Part shown: in pieces, positions 46,101 through 56,321 of the stretch
Layout: every line of letters begins with the position of its first letter
Position numbering within the stretch: the first letter of the stretch is position 1
Origin: Pseudoxanthomonas wuyuanensis
GTDB taxonomy: Bacteria > Pseudomonadota > Gammaproteobacteria > Xanthomonadales > Xanthomonadaceae
Assembly: GCF_900215535.1 (NCBI RefSeq)
Contig: NZ_OCND01000002.1
Location: 372,001 to 436,000, forward strand
Direction of reading: 5' to 3'
DNA: 64,000 bases
The notes under the pieces: model-generated
What the model was told of the DNA's origin: nothing
The model's database searches: none
The model's input: only the letters and a program-made list of their open reading frames with translations
Program-made: the position numbers and the translations under genes

Positions 46101-46868
46101 ATGATGGAACCGATGACCGAAGCGGAGCTGGACGAACTGTCCTGGTTCCTCGGCGAGCATGCGCAGGCGCGCGATGGCATGACGCTGGAAATCCTGGACG
46201 GGTTCCTGTCGGCCCTGGTGGTGGGACCGGCGCTGGTCATGCCTAGCGAGTACCTGCCCTTCATCTGGCCCAAAGGGCAGTGGCAGGATGTCGAACAGGC
46301 GCAGGGCGCGTTCGAAAGGATCATCCGTTTCTGGAATCACATCGTCTGGCGCGTGCAGGCCTCGGCCGAGGAGCAAAGCCCTGAAATCGAGGCGATGTTG
46401 ATACCCTGCCTGATGCTGCCGGAGAAGGACGATGGCGAAGGCGAGGATACCGATGAGCCGGACCTGTCGGATATCCCCGACGATTTCCCGTTTGCGTTCG
46501 GCTGGGCCAGCGGATTTCTGCAGGGCGTTTCGCTGCGGCAGGAGCATTGGGCGGCATGGGCCGAGACGCATGAGGACATCGCCGATGACCTGGAATTGAT
46601 TGCGGCGCTGGCGGTGATAGACCGCGACCACGCGCTGGAAATGGATCTGCCCGAACTGGAACCGATGGATTTCCAGGAGCGCTTCGAGGCCTGCATGGAT
46701 CTGCCGGCGATACTGCTGGAAATGAACCTGCAACGGCTGGAGGACCTGCGGCCCCAGCCTGCCCGTCGCGAGCCGCAGCCGGGCCGCAACGATCCCTGCA
46801 ACTGCGGAAGCGGCCTGAAGTACAAGAAGTGCTGCGGAGCCGGCGGGCAGGGGCGGGTTATCCATTAG
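46101..46868 (+). CDS. YecA/YgfB-family (UPF0149) protein with SEC-C zinc motif
   Basis: The 255-residue protein has an acidic alpha-helical UPF0149 domain ([20 protein letters not shown], then [17 protein letters not shown]). It ends in the SEC-C zinc motif [18 protein letters not shown], as in the tail of SecA. Such proteins bind SecA or the ribosome in some bacteria; the precise role is unclear. Two adjacent ATGs (46101 and 46104) are possible. Confidence 0.88.
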   Translation: MMEPMTEAELDELSWFLGEHAQARDGMTLEILDGFLSALVVGPALVMPSEYLPFIWPKGQWQDVEQAQGAFERIIRFWNHIVWRVQASAEEQSPEIEAMLIPCLMLPEKDDGEGEDTDEPDLSDIPDDFPFAFGWASGFLQGVSLRQEHWAAWAETHEDIADDLELIAALAVIDRDHALEMDLPELEPMDFQERFEACMDLPAILLEMNLQRLEDLRPQPARREPQPGRNDPCNCGSGLKYKKCCGAGGQGRVIH

Positions 46869-46947
46869 CGCCCATGCGTCTGCACCCGACACGCGGCATG
46901 CATGGCTTGCCATGGCAGGCACGTTTGCGGCCGGCATGCAGCTTGCG

Positions 46948-48924
46948 ATGAGCCGAATGCGGGCAATCCGGAAGACCCTGAGCGCATTGACCGCGGCGAT
47001 GGCGCTGCCGATGCTGCTGGGCGGCTGCGCGATGGTCACCGTGCAGTCGCGCGGTCCGGGCGACTACATCGCCATGACGCGCGGCGACGTGCTGAGTACC
47101 GGCAAGCTCAGCCAGAGCGGTCTGGAGACGTTGCGGGTGGCCGGTATCGAACCGAAGACCTGCCGGCCGGACAGCGCCGTCTGCGCTCAGCAGCTGGACC
47201 AGGTGGAGGGCGTCGCCGCCGAGCGCCGGCTTGCCGCGCAGTCGGAGTTGTGGACGGCCAGAGCCATCGCGCTGACCGGCAAGAAGCCGGCGCAGATGAG
47301 CGATGCCGCGCTGCAGGCGTGGCTGGAAGCGGCGCGCCATGCCTACGCCTATCTTTTCTTCAGCGAGCGCAGCCCGGGCGAACGCGCGTTCGAAGACCGT
47401 CAGACCCAGGTGCGCGACTACTACAACTACGCCACCCAGCAGGTGGTCGCGAGCCTGTTCGCGCGTTCGCGCACGGCCGGCCCGCAGGATGGCGACAGCG
47501 CGCGGGTGGGGCCATGGCAGGTGCGGGTCGATCTATCGGCCTATCGTCTGCCGGGCGGCAGCAACCAGCCGCAGGCGATCGTCGCGGCGTCGTCGTTGCG
47601 CTTCGACGGGCTGCGCAGCAGCTACCGGCGCGACGGCTTCGGCGCCGAACTGGTGGCGGAGGTGTCGCCCGAAGCGGTGGGCGACCCGGCCGGACTTGCG
47701 CTGCAGCAGCCCGCCAACGGATCGCCGCGTTGGCGCCGCGGGCAGCCGTCCTTCAGCGAGATGCCGTATGCGCCGGCCACGGTGCTGCTCAAGTTCGAAG
47801 GCGCCTCGCTGGGGGAAGTGCTGCATACCCATGCGGTGACGATGGTCCCCTACGACCCGTATCGCCAGGATGAAGTGGTGCTGCACGGGCAGCGCGTACC
47901 GCTGGCCGGCAACTTCACCGCGGCCTATGGCCTGTGGCTGGCGCAGTCCGGTTTTGCGGCCCAGTCGCTGCGATCGATGCTGGGCCGCGAGCGCGGCATC
48001 GACCGCGCGCATCTGTACCTGATGCAGCCCTACGACCCGGACCGCCGCATCCTGTTGATGCTGCACGGCCTGGCCAGCAGCCCGGAGGCCTGGGTCAACG
48101 TGGCCAACGAGATCATGGGCGACGAGGCGCTGCGCCGGCACTACCAGATCTGGCAGGTGTACTACCCGACCAATGCGCCGATCGCGTTCAACCGCGCCGA
48201 GATCCAGGATCTGGTGGCGCGCACCCTGCATCGCTTCGACCCCGACGGCAACGCTGCGGCCTCGCGCAACATGGTGTTGATCGGACACAGCATGGGCGGG
48301 GTGATCGGCCGCCTGCTGGTGTCTTCCTCGGGCGAGGCGATCTGGCAGTCGCTGCTGGCCGAACATCGAACGCGCCTGCAGGGCGAACGCGGCGAACATG
48401 TGCGCAGGAAGCTGGAGCCCGTGCTGCATTTCCAGCCGCTGCCGCAGGTGGACCGCGCCATCTTCATCGCCGCGCCGCATCGCGGCACGCCGCGGGCGGA
48501 GGGAGGGCTGGGCAGGTTCGTCGGGCGTCTGGTGCGGTTGCCGGCAACGCTGCTGGAACGCTTCGGCGATGTGCTGCAGGACCTGTCCGGCCAGGACCAG
48601 CAGGGCGGCGACGGCACCAGGTTCGTGCCGCCCACCAGCATCGACAACCTGCGCGATACCGATCCTTTCATCCGCGCCACCGCCGACCTGCCGATTTCCC
48701 GGCGAGTGCGCTACCACACCATCGTCGGACATCGCGATCCGTCGGTGCCGCTGGCCGAGTCGGACGACGGCCTGGTGCCCTACCGCAGCGCGCATCTGGA
48801 TGGCGCCGAATCGGAGAAGGCAATCGTCTCCTGGCACAGCGTGCAGGAGACGCCGCAGGCGATCCTGGAGATCCGCCGCATCCTGCACGAGCAGATGCGC
48901 TCCGATGCCGGGCCGTGGCCGTGA
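46948..48924 (+). CDS. Lipoprotein alpha/beta-hydrolase (lipase-like)
   Basis: The 658-residue protein starts with a lipoprotein signal peptide ending LLGGC near residue 26. An N-terminal region of about 350 residues that I do not recognise follows, then an alpha/beta-hydrolase domain with an oxyanion loop LMLHGLASSPEAWVN and the nucleophile elbow VLIGHSMGGVIG. The final histidine is probably in IVSWHSVQ. It is likely an outer-membrane-anchored esterase or lipase. ATGs at 46912, 46936 and 46957 are other possible starts; 46948 leaves a compact signal peptide. Confidence 0.82.
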   Translation: MSRMRAIRKTLSALTAAMALPMLLGGCAMVTVQSRGPGDYIAMTRGDVLSTGKLSQSGLETLRVAGIEPKTCRPDSAVCAQQLDQVEGVAAERRLAAQSELWTARAIALTGKKPAQMSDAALQAWLEAARHAYAYLFFSERSPGERAFEDRQTQVRDYYNYATQQVVASLFARSRTAGPQDGDSARVGPWQVRVDLSAYRLPGGSNQPQAIVAASSLRFDGLRSSYRRDGFGAELVAEVSPEAVGDPAGLALQQPANGSPRWRRGQPSFSEMPYAPATVLLKFEGASLGEVLHTHAVTMVPYDPYRQDEVVLHGQRVPLAGNFTAAYGLWLAQSGFAAQSLRSMLGRERGIDRAHLYLMQPYDPDRRILLMLHGLASSPEAWVNVANEIMGDEALRRHYQIWQVYYPTNAPIAFNRAEIQDLVARTLHRFDPDGNAAASRNMVLIGHSMGGVIGRLLVSSSGEAIWQSLLAEHRTRLQGERGEHVRRKLEPVLHFQPLPQVDRAIFIAAPHRGTPRAEGGLGRFVGRLVRLPATLLERFGDVLQDLSGQDQQGGDGTRFVPPTSIDNLRDTDPFIRATADLPISRRVRYHTIVGHRDPSVPLAESDDGLVPYRSAHLDGAESEKAIVSWHSVQETPQAILEIRRILHEQMRSDAGPWP

Positions 48925-48940
48925 TTGCCGGCGGGCGCTG

Positions 48941-48977
48941 AAAAAACGAAAGGGCCGCAGTGCGGCCCTTCGTTTAC
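48941..48977. terminator. Bidirectional Rho-independent terminator between the hydrolase and metK
   Basis: AAACGAAAGGGCCGCA and TGCGGCCCTTTCGTTT form a perfect 16-bp stem with a one-base loop. On the metK strand a run of six T follows the stem, and on the plus strand TTTA follows. It lies between the convergent stop codons at 48924 and 48999. Confidence 0.92.
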
Positions 48978-48998
48978 GTCCGTGGGGCGGGCCGCGGC

Positions 48999-50210
48999 TT
49001 ACTTCAGCTTGGCGTCGGCGCGCAGCGCGTCGGCGCGGTCGGTTTTTTCCCACGAGAACGCGGTGGCGGTGTGCTGCTTGCCGGCGCCGTCGGTATAGCT
49101 GAATTCCTTCGGCTTGCGGCCGAAGTGGCCATAGGCGGCGGTGGACTGGTACATCGGATGGATCAGGTCCAGCATCTGGATGATGCCATACGGACGCAGG
49201 TCGAAATGCTTGCGGATCAGCTTTTCGATCTTGTGGTCGTCGATCTTGCCGGTGCCGAAGGTGGTCACCGAGATCGAGGTCGGCTCGGCCACGCCGATGG
49301 CATAGGAGACCTGCACTTCGCAGCGGTCGGCCAGGCCGGCGGCCACGACGTTCTTGGCCACGTAGCGCGCCGCGTAGGCGGCGGAACGGTCGACCTTGGA
49401 CGGGTCCTTGCCGGAGAACGCGCCGCCGCCGTGGCGGGCCCAGCCGCCGTAGGTGTCGACGATGATCTTGCGCCCGGTCAGGCCGCAGTCGCCCACCGGC
49501 CCGCCAATGACGAACTTGCCGGTCGGGTTGATGTGGAACTTGGTGCCCTTGTGCAGCCACTTGGCCGGCAGCACCGGCTTGAGGATTTCCTCGCGCACCG
49601 CTTCGATCAGATCCTTCTGCTTGACGCCCGGATCGTGCTGGGTCGACAGCACGACGGCGTCGATGGCGCTGGCCTTGCCGTTCTCGTAGCGCAGGGTGAC
49701 CTGGCTCTTGGCGTCCGGGCGCAGCCACGGCAGCGGCGAGTTCTTCTTCTTGCGCACCTTGGCCTGCTGTTCGACCAGGCGATGCGACAAGTGGATCGCC
49801 GCCGGCATGTAGTCGGCGGTCTCGTTGGTGGCGTAGCCGAACATCAGGCCCTGGTCGCCGGCGCCCTGTTCCTCCGGCTTCTTGCGGTCCACGCCCTGGT
49901 TGATGTCGGGCGACTGCTTGCCGATCAGGTTCAGCACGCCGCAGGTCTCGCCGTCGAAGCCGACTTCGCTGCTGTCGTAGCCGATGTCGACTATCACCTT
50001 GCGGGTCAGCGCCTCCAGATCGATCCACGCCGAGGTGGTGATCTCGCCAGCCACGATGGCCACACCGGTCTTGACCAGCGTCTCGCAGGCCACGCGCGCG
50101 CGCTTGTCCTGGGTCAGGATGGCGTCCAGCACGGCGTCGGAAATCTGGTCGGCGACCTTGTCCGGATGGCCTTCGGAGACCGATTCGGAGGTGAAGAGGT
50201 AGTTGGACAT
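48999..50210 (-). CDS. metK: S-adenosylmethionine synthetase MetK
   Basis: MetK makes SAM from methionine and ATP. The 403-residue protein starts [20 protein letters not shown]. It has the ATP-binding hexapeptide region [16 protein letters not shown] near residue 120, the phosphate loop [19 protein letters not shown] near 265, and [13 protein letters not shown]. Length and order are standard. It is the third gene of the methyl cycle in the window, after metF and ahcY. I saw no SAM riboswitch in the 210-base upstream gap. Confidence 0.97.
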   Translation of the reverse strand: MSNYLFTSESVSEGHPDKVADQISDAVLDAILTQDKRARVACETLVKTGVAIVAGEITTSAWIDLEALTRKVIVDIGYDSSEVGFDGETCGVLNLIGKQSPDINQGVDRKKPEEQGAGDQGLMFGYATNETADYMPAAIHLSHRLVEQQAKVRKKKNSPLPWLRPDAKSQVTLRYENGKASAIDAVVLSTQHDPGVKQKDLIEAVREEILKPVLPAKWLHKGTKFHINPTGKFVIGGPVGDCGLTGRKIIVDTYGGWARHGGGAFSGKDPSKVDRSAAYAARYVAKNVVAAGLADRCEVQVSYAIGVAEPTSISVTTFGTGKIDDHKIEKLIRKHFDLRPYGIIQMLDLIHPMYQSTAAYGHFGRKPKEFSYTDGAGKQHTATAFSWEKTDRADALRADAKLK

Positions 50211-50420
50211 CGGGCTTATATCCCTTGATTCGGATAGAAAGATGGGCGCGCATGATACACGCGCGGGGCGGAGCATGCATTCTGCCCCGTTCAGGGTTGC
50301 GGCGGAGTTAAGGCCCGGGGGCTGGAGGCGCAGACCGCCGTTGTCACATGCCTGCCGCAAAACCGCAATCGGCGTGTCGCCGAGCCGGCGCAGGCTGCGC
50401 GGCGAAACCCGCCGACGCCC

Positions 50421-52145
50421 TTGCCGACCGACATGCGCCCGCTGGAACAACAGATTGCCGAACGCTACCCGCAGTGGTTCCGCGGCCGCCGCGCCTGGGT
50501 GGCCCGCCCGCTGCTGAAGACGCTGGGCCGGTGGTCCGGACTGGATGCCGCCTACGGCTTCCTGGAAGCGCACGCGCACCTGCGCGATTTCGAGTTTCTG
50601 GAAGCGGCGATGGACTTCCTCAACCTGCGTTACGCGGTGGACCATGTCGAGCGCCGGCGCATTCCCGACAGCGGTCGGTTGCTGATCGTGGCCAACCATC
50701 CTTCCGGCGCGCTGGATGCGATGGCGTTGCTGCACCTGGTGGGCAGCATCCGCCGCGACGTGAAGATCGTCGCCAACGACTTCCTGACCGGCATCGACAA
50801 CCTGCGCGGCCTGCTGCTGCCGGTGCGCATCCTCGGCGGCAATCCCGGTGCGGAAAGCCTGCGCGCCATCGAACAGGCGCTGGAAAACGAGCAATGCGTC
50901 ATCGTGTTCCCGGCCGGCGAGGTTTCGCGGCTGGGGCCGCGCGGGGTGACCGATACGCGCTGGCGCAAGGGCTTCCTGCGCTTTGCCCGCAATACCGGCG
51001 CGCCGGTGCTGCCGGTACGGGTGCAGGCGCGCAATTCGGTCTTCTTCTACGGCGCTTCGGCCTTGCTGAAGCCGGCCGGGACGGCCTTGCTGGCGCGCGA
51101 GATGTTCAAGCGCAGCCAGCGCCGCATCGCGCTGCGCGTGGGACAGCCGATGCGCATCGACGATGCGGCCGATGCCGATGCCGCCGTCGCGCAGGTGCGG
51201 CGCGCGCTGTACGCCATAGGCCGCTCCGGCGAAGCCGCGGCGGAAGGTCCGGAGCCATTGGTGCGCGAAGTGGATCGCGCCGCGCTGAATGACGCGGTGG
51301 AGGCGCTGGAATGCCTGGGCTCCACCGCCGACGGCAAGCGCATCTGCGTGGGCCGGCTGGCGTCGGATTCGCCGCTGCTGCGCGAGATCGGCCGCCTGCG
51401 CGAGCTGACTTTCCGCGAAGTGGGCGAGGGCACCGGCAAGCGGATGGACGTGGACCCGTACGATGCCTGGTACGAACACATCGTGCTGTGGGATGCGCAG
51501 GCGCGGAAGATCGCCGGGGCCTATCGCGTCGCACGAGGCGCACCGGTGCTGGCCGAACACGGTCTGAAAGGCCTGTACACCGCTTCGCTGTTCCGCTACG
51601 CCGACGATGCGCTGCCGCGTGTCGCGCAGGGAATGGAGCTGGGGCGAAGTTTTGTCGCGCCGGAGTACTGGGGCGGCCGCAGCATCGATTATCTGTGGCA
51701 GGGCATCGGCGCCTATCTGCGCCGGTATCCGCGTATCCGTTACCTGTTTGGCGCCGTGTCGATCAGTGCGGCGTTGCCGCTGCACGCGCGCGAGCAGATC
51801 GTCGGCTACTACGCGCAATACTATGGCGACCGCAGCGGTGAGGCGGTTTCGCGCCGTCCGTTCCGCTATACCGCCGCACCGCCTTCGTTCGGCCAACTGG
51901 ATGCCGAGACCGCTTTCCGCGTGTTGAAGGCCAACCTGGATACGCTCGGCGCCGCGGTGCCGATGCTCTACAAGCAGTACATCGAGCTGTGCGAACCTGG
52001 CGGTGCGCGCTTCCTGGCCTTCGGCGTGGATCCGGCCTTCAGCGATTCCATCGACGGGCTGATCGAAGTGGATCTGCAGCGCATCCGGCCCAGGAAGCGC
52101 GCGCGCTATCTGGGGCCGGTTTCGCCCGAGGCGGTGCCGGCATGA
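50421..52145 (+). CDS. OlsF-like bifunctional acyltransferase (PlsC domain plus OlsB/GNAT domain)
   Basis: The 574-residue protein joins two acyltransferases. Residues about 60-270 form a PlsC domain with [15 protein letters not shown] and [15 protein letters not shown]. Residues about 295-560 form an N-acyltransferase domain like OlsB and hemolysin-type acetyltransferases, with RVGRLA-type strands, [20 protein letters not shown] and the block [20 protein letters not shown]. This architecture is that of OlsF, which makes ornithine lipids from ornithine in one polypeptide. It may instead acylate another amino acid. It overlaps the downstream metallophosphoesterase gene by four bases. Confidence 0.82.
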   Translation: MPTDMRPLEQQIAERYPQWFRGRRAWVARPLLKTLGRWSGLDAAYGFLEAHAHLRDFEFLEAAMDFLNLRYAVDHVERRRIPDSGRLLIVANHPSGALDAMALLHLVGSIRRDVKIVANDFLTGIDNLRGLLLPVRILGGNPGAESLRAIEQALENEQCVIVFPAGEVSRLGPRGVTDTRWRKGFLRFARNTGAPVLPVRVQARNSVFFYGASALLKPAGTALLAREMFKRSQRRIALRVGQPMRIDDAADADAAVAQVRRALYAIGRSGEAAAEGPEPLVREVDRAALNDAVEALECLGSTADGKRICVGRLASDSPLLREIGRLRELTFREVGEGTGKRMDVDPYDAWYEHIVLWDAQARKIAGAYRVARGAPVLAEHGLKGLYTASLFRYADDALPRVAQGMELGRSFVAPEYWGGRSIDYLWQGIGAYLRRYPRIRYLFGAVSISAALPLHAREQIVGYYAQYYGDRSGEAVSRRPFRYTAAPPSFGQLDAETAFRVLKANLDTLGAAVPMLYKQYIELCEPGGARFLAFGVDPAFSDSIDGLIEVDLQRIRPRKRARYLGPVSPEAVPA

Positions 52146-52960
52146 ATCCCCGGACCGCGACCTCTCCGATGAAGCGCGCGGTCTTCGTTTCCGACGTCCA
52201 CCTGGGCTCCAAGCATTGCCACGCGGCCGAGTTCGCCGACTTCCTGGCCGGCCTGCACTGCCGCCGTCTCTACCTGGTGGGCGACATCGTGGACCTGTGG
52301 TGGATGTCGCAGCGCCGGGCCGCATGGGACGCCGCGCACAATCGGGTGATCGAGAACCTGCACGCCTTGGCGCGCAACGGGACAGAACTGATTTACGTGC
52401 CGGGAAATCACGACCGCCCGATACGCCGGTTTTGCGGCCTGATGCTGCCGGCCATGCAGGTGCGCCGCCGCGCCATCCATGCCACCGCCGACGGCCGTCG
52501 CCTGCTGGTGACCCACGGCGACGACTACGACGGCATCACCCACTTCGGCGGCTTGCAGGAACGCTTCGGCGACTGGCTGTACTACCGTATCCTGACCGGC
52601 AACCGCATCACCAACCGCATTCGCCGCCGGCTGGGGTTGCGCTACTGGTCGCTGGCCGAGTACCTGAAGCGGCAGAGCGATGCCGCCGAACGCTACATCG
52701 GCCGGTTCGTGCAGGCCGGGCTGGACGATGCGCAGCGCCGCGGGCTGGATGGCATCGTCTGCGGTCATATCCATCGCGCGGCCTTGTTCCAGCGCGATGG
52801 GTTGATCTACGCCAACGACGGCGACTGGGTCGAAAGCCTGACCGCGCTGTGCGAAGAAGCCGACGGCAGCCTGCAATTGCTGTCGCATACCGGGCAGGTG
52901 CTGGAAGTCGTGCCGGCGCGGCTGCGGCTGGTGGCGCCGGAGCTGCCGCGCGCGGCGTGA
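52142..52960 (+). CDS. LpxH-like metallophosphoesterase
   Basis: The 272-residue calcineurin-like phosphoesterase has all five metal-binding blocks: [36 protein letters not shown] and CGHIHRAAL. It resembles the UDP-2,3-diacylglucosamine diphosphatase family that cleaves the lipid A precursor, but belongs to the longer LpxH-like group whose substrate is not always UDP-diacylglucosamine. It is translationally coupled (ATGA) to the OlsF-like acyltransferase gene, which hints at an envelope-lipid role. Confidence 0.85.
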   Translation: MNPRTATSPMKRAVFVSDVHLGSKHCHAAEFADFLAGLHCRRLYLVGDIVDLWWMSQRRAAWDAAHNRVIENLHALARNGTELIYVPGNHDRPIRRFCGLMLPAMQVRRRAIHATADGRRLLVTHGDDYDGITHFGGLQERFGDWLYYRILTGNRITNRIRRRLGLRYWSLAEYLKRQSDAAERYIGRFVQAGLDDAQRRGLDGIVCGHIHRAALFQRDGLIYANDGDWVESLTALCEEADGSLQLLSHTGQVLEVVPARLRLVAPELPRAA

Positions 52961-52986
52961 TCGGCGTCGGCCATGCTGCGTCCTGT

Positions 52987-53163
52987 TGTGGGAGCGACGT
53001 CAGTCGCGACTGCCATGATGGGATACCTTCGAAAGTCGCCCGATGGTTTCCATCCGTGTAGATCCGCGCCTGTTGAACCGTGTGCAAAGATTCATAGCCG
53101 CGACCGTGGACCTTCCAGACGCGCTCACAGGGGGCAGCGGTCGCGACTGACGTCGCTCCCACA
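52987..53163. repeat. REP inverted pair upstream of the DUF457 gene
   Basis: TGTGGGAGCGACGTCAGTCG at 52987 is followed after about 120 bases by its inverted copy, TCGCGACTGACGTCGCTCCC, and then ACA, ending at 53163. The centre is unrelated sequence (TACCTTCGAAAGTCGCCCG). It fills almost the entire 237-base gap between the phosphoesterase and the membrane hydrolase, leaving 35 bases for that gene's promoter and ribosome site. Confidence 0.9.
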
Positions 53164-53197
53164 GCCGTGGAAGAGGCAGCGCTGTTAGGATTAGGGC

Positions 53198-54325
53198 ATG
53201 GATTCCCTTTCCCAGATCGTTCTCGGCGCTGCGGTCGCCGCCGCCATCGCTCCCGCCCGCCACCGCAGGGCCGCACTGCTGGCGGGTGCCGCGCTGGGTA
53301 CCTTGCCCGATCTCGACAGCCTGCCCATCCTGCTGTTCACCGACAATCCGGTAACGCTGATGACGGTGCATCGCAGCTTCAGCCACTCGCTGTTCGTGCT
53401 GCCAATCATCGGCTGGCTGATCTGGTGGCTGTTCAAGCTGCGTGGCAGACGGGTGGCGGAGTCGCCGCGGCGCTGGTTCTGGGCCATCCAGGCGGCGCTG
53501 GTCACGCATCCGCTGCTGGATGCGTTCACGGTCTATGGCACCCAGCTGTGGTGGCCGCTGATGCCGCCGCCCACCATGTGGTCCAGCGTCTTCATTATCG
53601 ACCCGGCATACACGGTGTGGTTGCTGCTTGCTTGCATCGTGGCGTGGCTTGCCGGTGAAAAGCGCTTGGCGCAGCGCGCGGTCGTCGCGGGCCTGATACT
53701 GAGCAGCGCCTACCTGGGCTGGTCGTTGCTGGCCAAGGGCGTGGTCGAGCGCGAAGCCGGCCGCTCGCTGGCGGCCATGGGGCTGGCCGACGCGCCGCGC
53801 TTCTCGGTACCGATGCCGTTCAATACGCTGCTGTGGCGGGTGGTGGCGATGACGCCCGGCGGCTATGTGGAGGCCGAGTATTCGGTGGTCGCCGATCGCG
53901 GGCCAATGAAGTTCCGCGGCTATCCGTCCAACACCCAGGCATTGCTGGAAGCGCGGGACATTCCGTCCGTGCGGCGTCTTGCCTGGTTCAACCGCGGTTT
54001 CATGCGCGCGCAGGTACAGGATGAGCGTCTGGTGCTGTCGGACCTGCGCATGGGCCTGGAACCGGACTACAGCTTCCAGTTTGCGGTGGCGCAGCGGCAT
54101 GCGGACAAATGGCAGGCGATCCCGCCGCTGCAGTTGCCGTGGTCGACGCCGGTCTCCGGCGCCGGCGGGTTGCGGGCGTTGCTGGCGGCGATGTGGCAGC
54201 GGATATGGAATCCGTCCGAGCAGCCATTCCGTACTGCTGTCGATCCGCCCCGCGAAGTGGCATCCCGTTACCCGGCAGTGGAGGGCGACGCCGATACCGC
54301 CCAAGCCGAATCAAACCCGCAGTAG
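53198..54325 (+). CDS. Membrane-bound metal-dependent hydrolase family protein (DUF457/YdjM-like)
   Basis: The 375-residue inner-membrane protein starts MDSLSQIVLGAAVAAAIAP. It contains the DUF457 residues LGTLPDLDSLPI (Asp-Leu-Asp), HRSFSHSLFVLP (His-Arg-...-His), and THPLLDAFTVYG in consecutive helices, a polar histidine/aspartate set thought to bind metal. Membrane helices alternate across residues 1-180; a soluble C-terminal half follows. Function is unknown; E. coli YdjM is an SOS-induced relative. Confidence 0.85.
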   Translation: MDSLSQIVLGAAVAAAIAPARHRRAALLAGAALGTLPDLDSLPILLFTDNPVTLMTVHRSFSHSLFVLPIIGWLIWWLFKLRGRRVAESPRRWFWAIQAALVTHPLLDAFTVYGTQLWWPLMPPPTMWSSVFIIDPAYTVWLLLACIVAWLAGEKRLAQRAVVAGLILSSAYLGWSLLAKGVVEREAGRSLAAMGLADAPRFSVPMPFNTLLWRVVAMTPGGYVEAEYSVVADRGPMKFRGYPSNTQALLEARDIPSVRRLAWFNRGFMRAQVQDERLVLSDLRMGLEPDYSFQFAVAQRHADKWQAIPPLQLPWSTPVSGAGGLRALLAAMWQRIWNPSEQPFRTAVDPPREVASRYPAVEGDADTAQAESNPQ

Positions 54326-54365
54326 CGGTCCCTTCCGCGGGAGAAGCCAGACGCTCTTCCTTTCA

Positions 54366-54386
54366 CTCGTTTCTCGTTCCTCGTTT
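54366..54386. repeat. Heptad-repeat element 4 (CTCGTTT / AAACGAG type), single-sided
   Basis: CTCGTTT, CTCGTTC and CTCGTTT follow one another at 54366-54386, with a degenerate CTAGCCC after. On the minus strand these read AAACGAG units just after the methyltransferase stop at 54407. No inverted partner was found within 120 bases, so it is a solo or decayed version of elements 1-3. Confidence 0.75.
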
Positions 54387-54406
54387 CTAGCCCTTCATCT
54401 CGCCAT

Positions 54407-55234
54407 TCAATACACCGTCGCCCGCGCCTGCACGAACGAATAGAAGAACACCGCGTTCGGGTCGTTCTGCACATCGTTCATTTCGCGGCGCATGCCGTCC
54501 ACCACATCCTGGGTCACCCGCCCGGCCTGCACCAGTTGCTCGGCGGCCGACAGCAGCAGTTCCTCCCAGAACGCGATCATGGTCTTGCGCCGGCCCGGTT
54601 CGCGGTTGTCGAAATGCACGGTCTTGATCTCGGTCTGCACCTCGCGGTAGCCGCCGGCCAGCAGCAGGTTGCCGAGTTTGGCGCCGACGAACGGATCGCC
54701 GCCGTTGTCGTACTGGAAATCGTTGAATGCCATCCAGTAGCGCCAGACGTTGGGCGAATACGGATCCAGGAAGAACGAGGAATTCATCACCTCGGTGATG
54801 TAGACCGGCGAGCCAGGCGACAGCACGCGCCGCACCTCGTTGAGCACGCGGGCGGGCGAGGGCACATGCTCCAGCACCCAGCACAGGAATGCGGCATCGA
54901 ACTCGCGCGTGGCGAACGGCAGATTGGTGGCGTCGGCCTGCTGCAGGCGGTAGCGATTCTCGAACCAGGGCATCTGCGCCAGGTTCTGCCGCGCCGCCTC
55001 CAGTTGCGCATCGTTCAGATCCACGCAGCTGACCCGCAGGTCGGGAAACCGCCGCAGCAGGATCTCGGTCTGCGCGCCGACGCCGCTGCCGACTTCCAGC
55101 AGTTGCTTTACCCCGGTGTAGTCGATGCTGTTGAAGATGGTGGACTCCAGCAGCCGCGCCTGTTTGATCAGTCGTGCCTGTTCCACCGGTGAAAAACCGT
55201 GCAGATAGGCGGCGGACGTGGGGTTGTCGCTCAT
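54407..55234 (-). CDS. Class I SAM-dependent methyltransferase
   Basis: The 275-residue protein has a SAM-binding Rossmann domain at about 40-165, with LLEVGSGVGAQTEILLRRFP (motif I), CVDLNDAQLEAARQN, and the acidic/hydrophobic FDAAFLCWVLEHVPSPARV. A distinctive C-terminal half is rich in aromatics (SFFLDPYSPNVWRYWMAF). The N-terminal HGFSPVEQARLIKQARLLE is a mark of a methyltransferase subgroup near ubiquinone/menaquinone-like enzymes; substrate is unknown. It is 13 bases downstream of nothing on its own strand except dusB, to which it lies adjacent. Confidence 0.85.
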   Translation of the reverse strand: MSDNPTSAAYLHGFSPVEQARLIKQARLLESTIFNSIDYTGVKQLLEVGSGVGAQTEILLRRFPDLRVSCVDLNDAQLEAARQNLAQMPWFENRYRLQQADATNLPFATREFDAAFLCWVLEHVPSPARVLNEVRRVLSPGSPVYITEVMNSSFFLDPYSPNVWRYWMAFNDFQYDNGGDPFVGAKLGNLLLAGGYREVQTEIKTVHFDNREPGRRKTMIAFWEELLLSAAEQLVQAGRVTQDVVDGMRREMNDVQNDPNAVFFYSFVQARATVY

Positions 55235-55247
55235 TGGGGCCTCCGGC

Positions 55248-56276
55248 TCAGGCGGCGATCGGCCAGCCCGGAAGGGTGCCGGCGATCAATGCGTCGAAAT
55301 AATCGCGGGTCAGTGCGATCTGGGCGTCTGCGTTTTCGGCGCGGTTGACCACCGCACGGAACGAGGTCCGCAATGCTTCGGTGTGTTCCGGACGGTCCTT
55401 GGCGTACCAGCCCAGGTGCTTGCGCGCGATGCGTACGCCCTGCGGTTCGCCGTAGAACGCATGCAGCGCCTGCAGATGGCCCAGCAGCAGATCGCGGATT
55501 TCCTGCAGCGGCGGCGGGGCCAGCGTTTCGCCGGTGGCCAGATGGTGCGCGACCTCGCGGAAGATCCAGGGCCGTCCCTGCGCGGCGCGGCCGATCATCA
55601 CCGCATCGGCGCCGGTTTTCCGCAGCACGTAAGCGGCCTGCTGCGGCGAATCGATATCGCCGTTGGCGATGACCGGGATGCGCAAGGCAGCCTTGATCTC
55701 GCCAATGGTGTCGTATTCGGCCACGCCGGTGTACTGCTGATCGCGGGTGCGGCCGTGCACGGCCAGCGCGGCGATGCCGCAGTCCTCGGCAATGCGGGCG
55801 ATGGCCGGACCATTGCGATGATCGCAGTCCCAGCCGGTACGGATTTTCAACGTGACCGGCGCGGCGACCGCCTTCACCACCGCTTCCAGGATGCGCGCCA
55901 CCATCGGCTCGTCGCGCATCAGCGCCGAACCGGCCCAGGCATTGCAGACCTTCTTGGCCGGGCAACCCATGTTGATGTCGATGATCTGCGCGCCGTGATC
56001 GACGTTGTAGCGGGCCGCTTCAGCCAGTTGCTGCGGCTCGGTGCCGGCGATCTGCACGCTGATCGGCGCCGGTTCGCCATCATGATCCATGCGCCGCAGC
56101 GATTTTTCGGTTTTCCAGAAGCGCGGATCGCTGATGGTCATCTCCGACACCGCCAGGCCGGCACCCAGCCGCTTGCACAGCTGCCGGAACGGCTTGTCGG
56201 TGACGCCGGCCATCGGCGCCAGCAGCACCGGCGGGTCGATGCGGTAGGGACCGATATGGAAGGCGGGGGGCGACAT
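55248..56276 (-). CDS. dusB: tRNA-dihydrouridine synthase DusB
   Basis: DusB reduces uridine in the tRNA D-loop with FMN and NADPH. The 342-residue TIM-barrel begins with FHIGPYRIDPPVLLAPMAGV and carries the catalytic cysteine in INMGCPAKKVCNAWAG near residue 104. FMN phosphate contacts are at VIANGDIDSP and VMIGRAAQGRPWIF. The opening and AGSALMRD loop fit DusB rather than DusA or DusC. In many proteobacteria dusB precedes fis; here the methyltransferase follows it instead. Confidence 0.93.
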   Translation of the reverse strand: MSPPAFHIGPYRIDPPVLLAPMAGVTDKPFRQLCKRLGAGLAVSEMTISDPRFWKTEKSLRRMDHDGEPAPISVQIAGTEPQQLAEAARYNVDHGAQIIDINMGCPAKKVCNAWAGSALMRDEPMVARILEAVVKAVAAPVTLKIRTGWDCDHRNGPAIARIAEDCGIAALAVHGRTRDQQYTGVAEYDTIGEIKAALRIPVIANGDIDSPQQAAYVLRKTGADAVMIGRAAQGRPWIFREVAHHLATGETLAPPPLQEIRDLLLGHLQALHAFYGEPQGVRIARKHLGWYAKDRPEHTEALRTSFRAVVNRAENADAQIALTRDYFDALIAGTLPGWPIAA

Positions 56277-56321
56277 GCCGCCATTATCCGCCCTCCGGCG
56301 CTTCGGGCGAAATCGCGCCGT

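Noticed and set aside
50211..50420. SAM riboswitch before metK
   Set aside because: No conserved SAM-I, SAM-II or SAM-IV blocks were seen, only a short leader with AAGGGA before the ATG.
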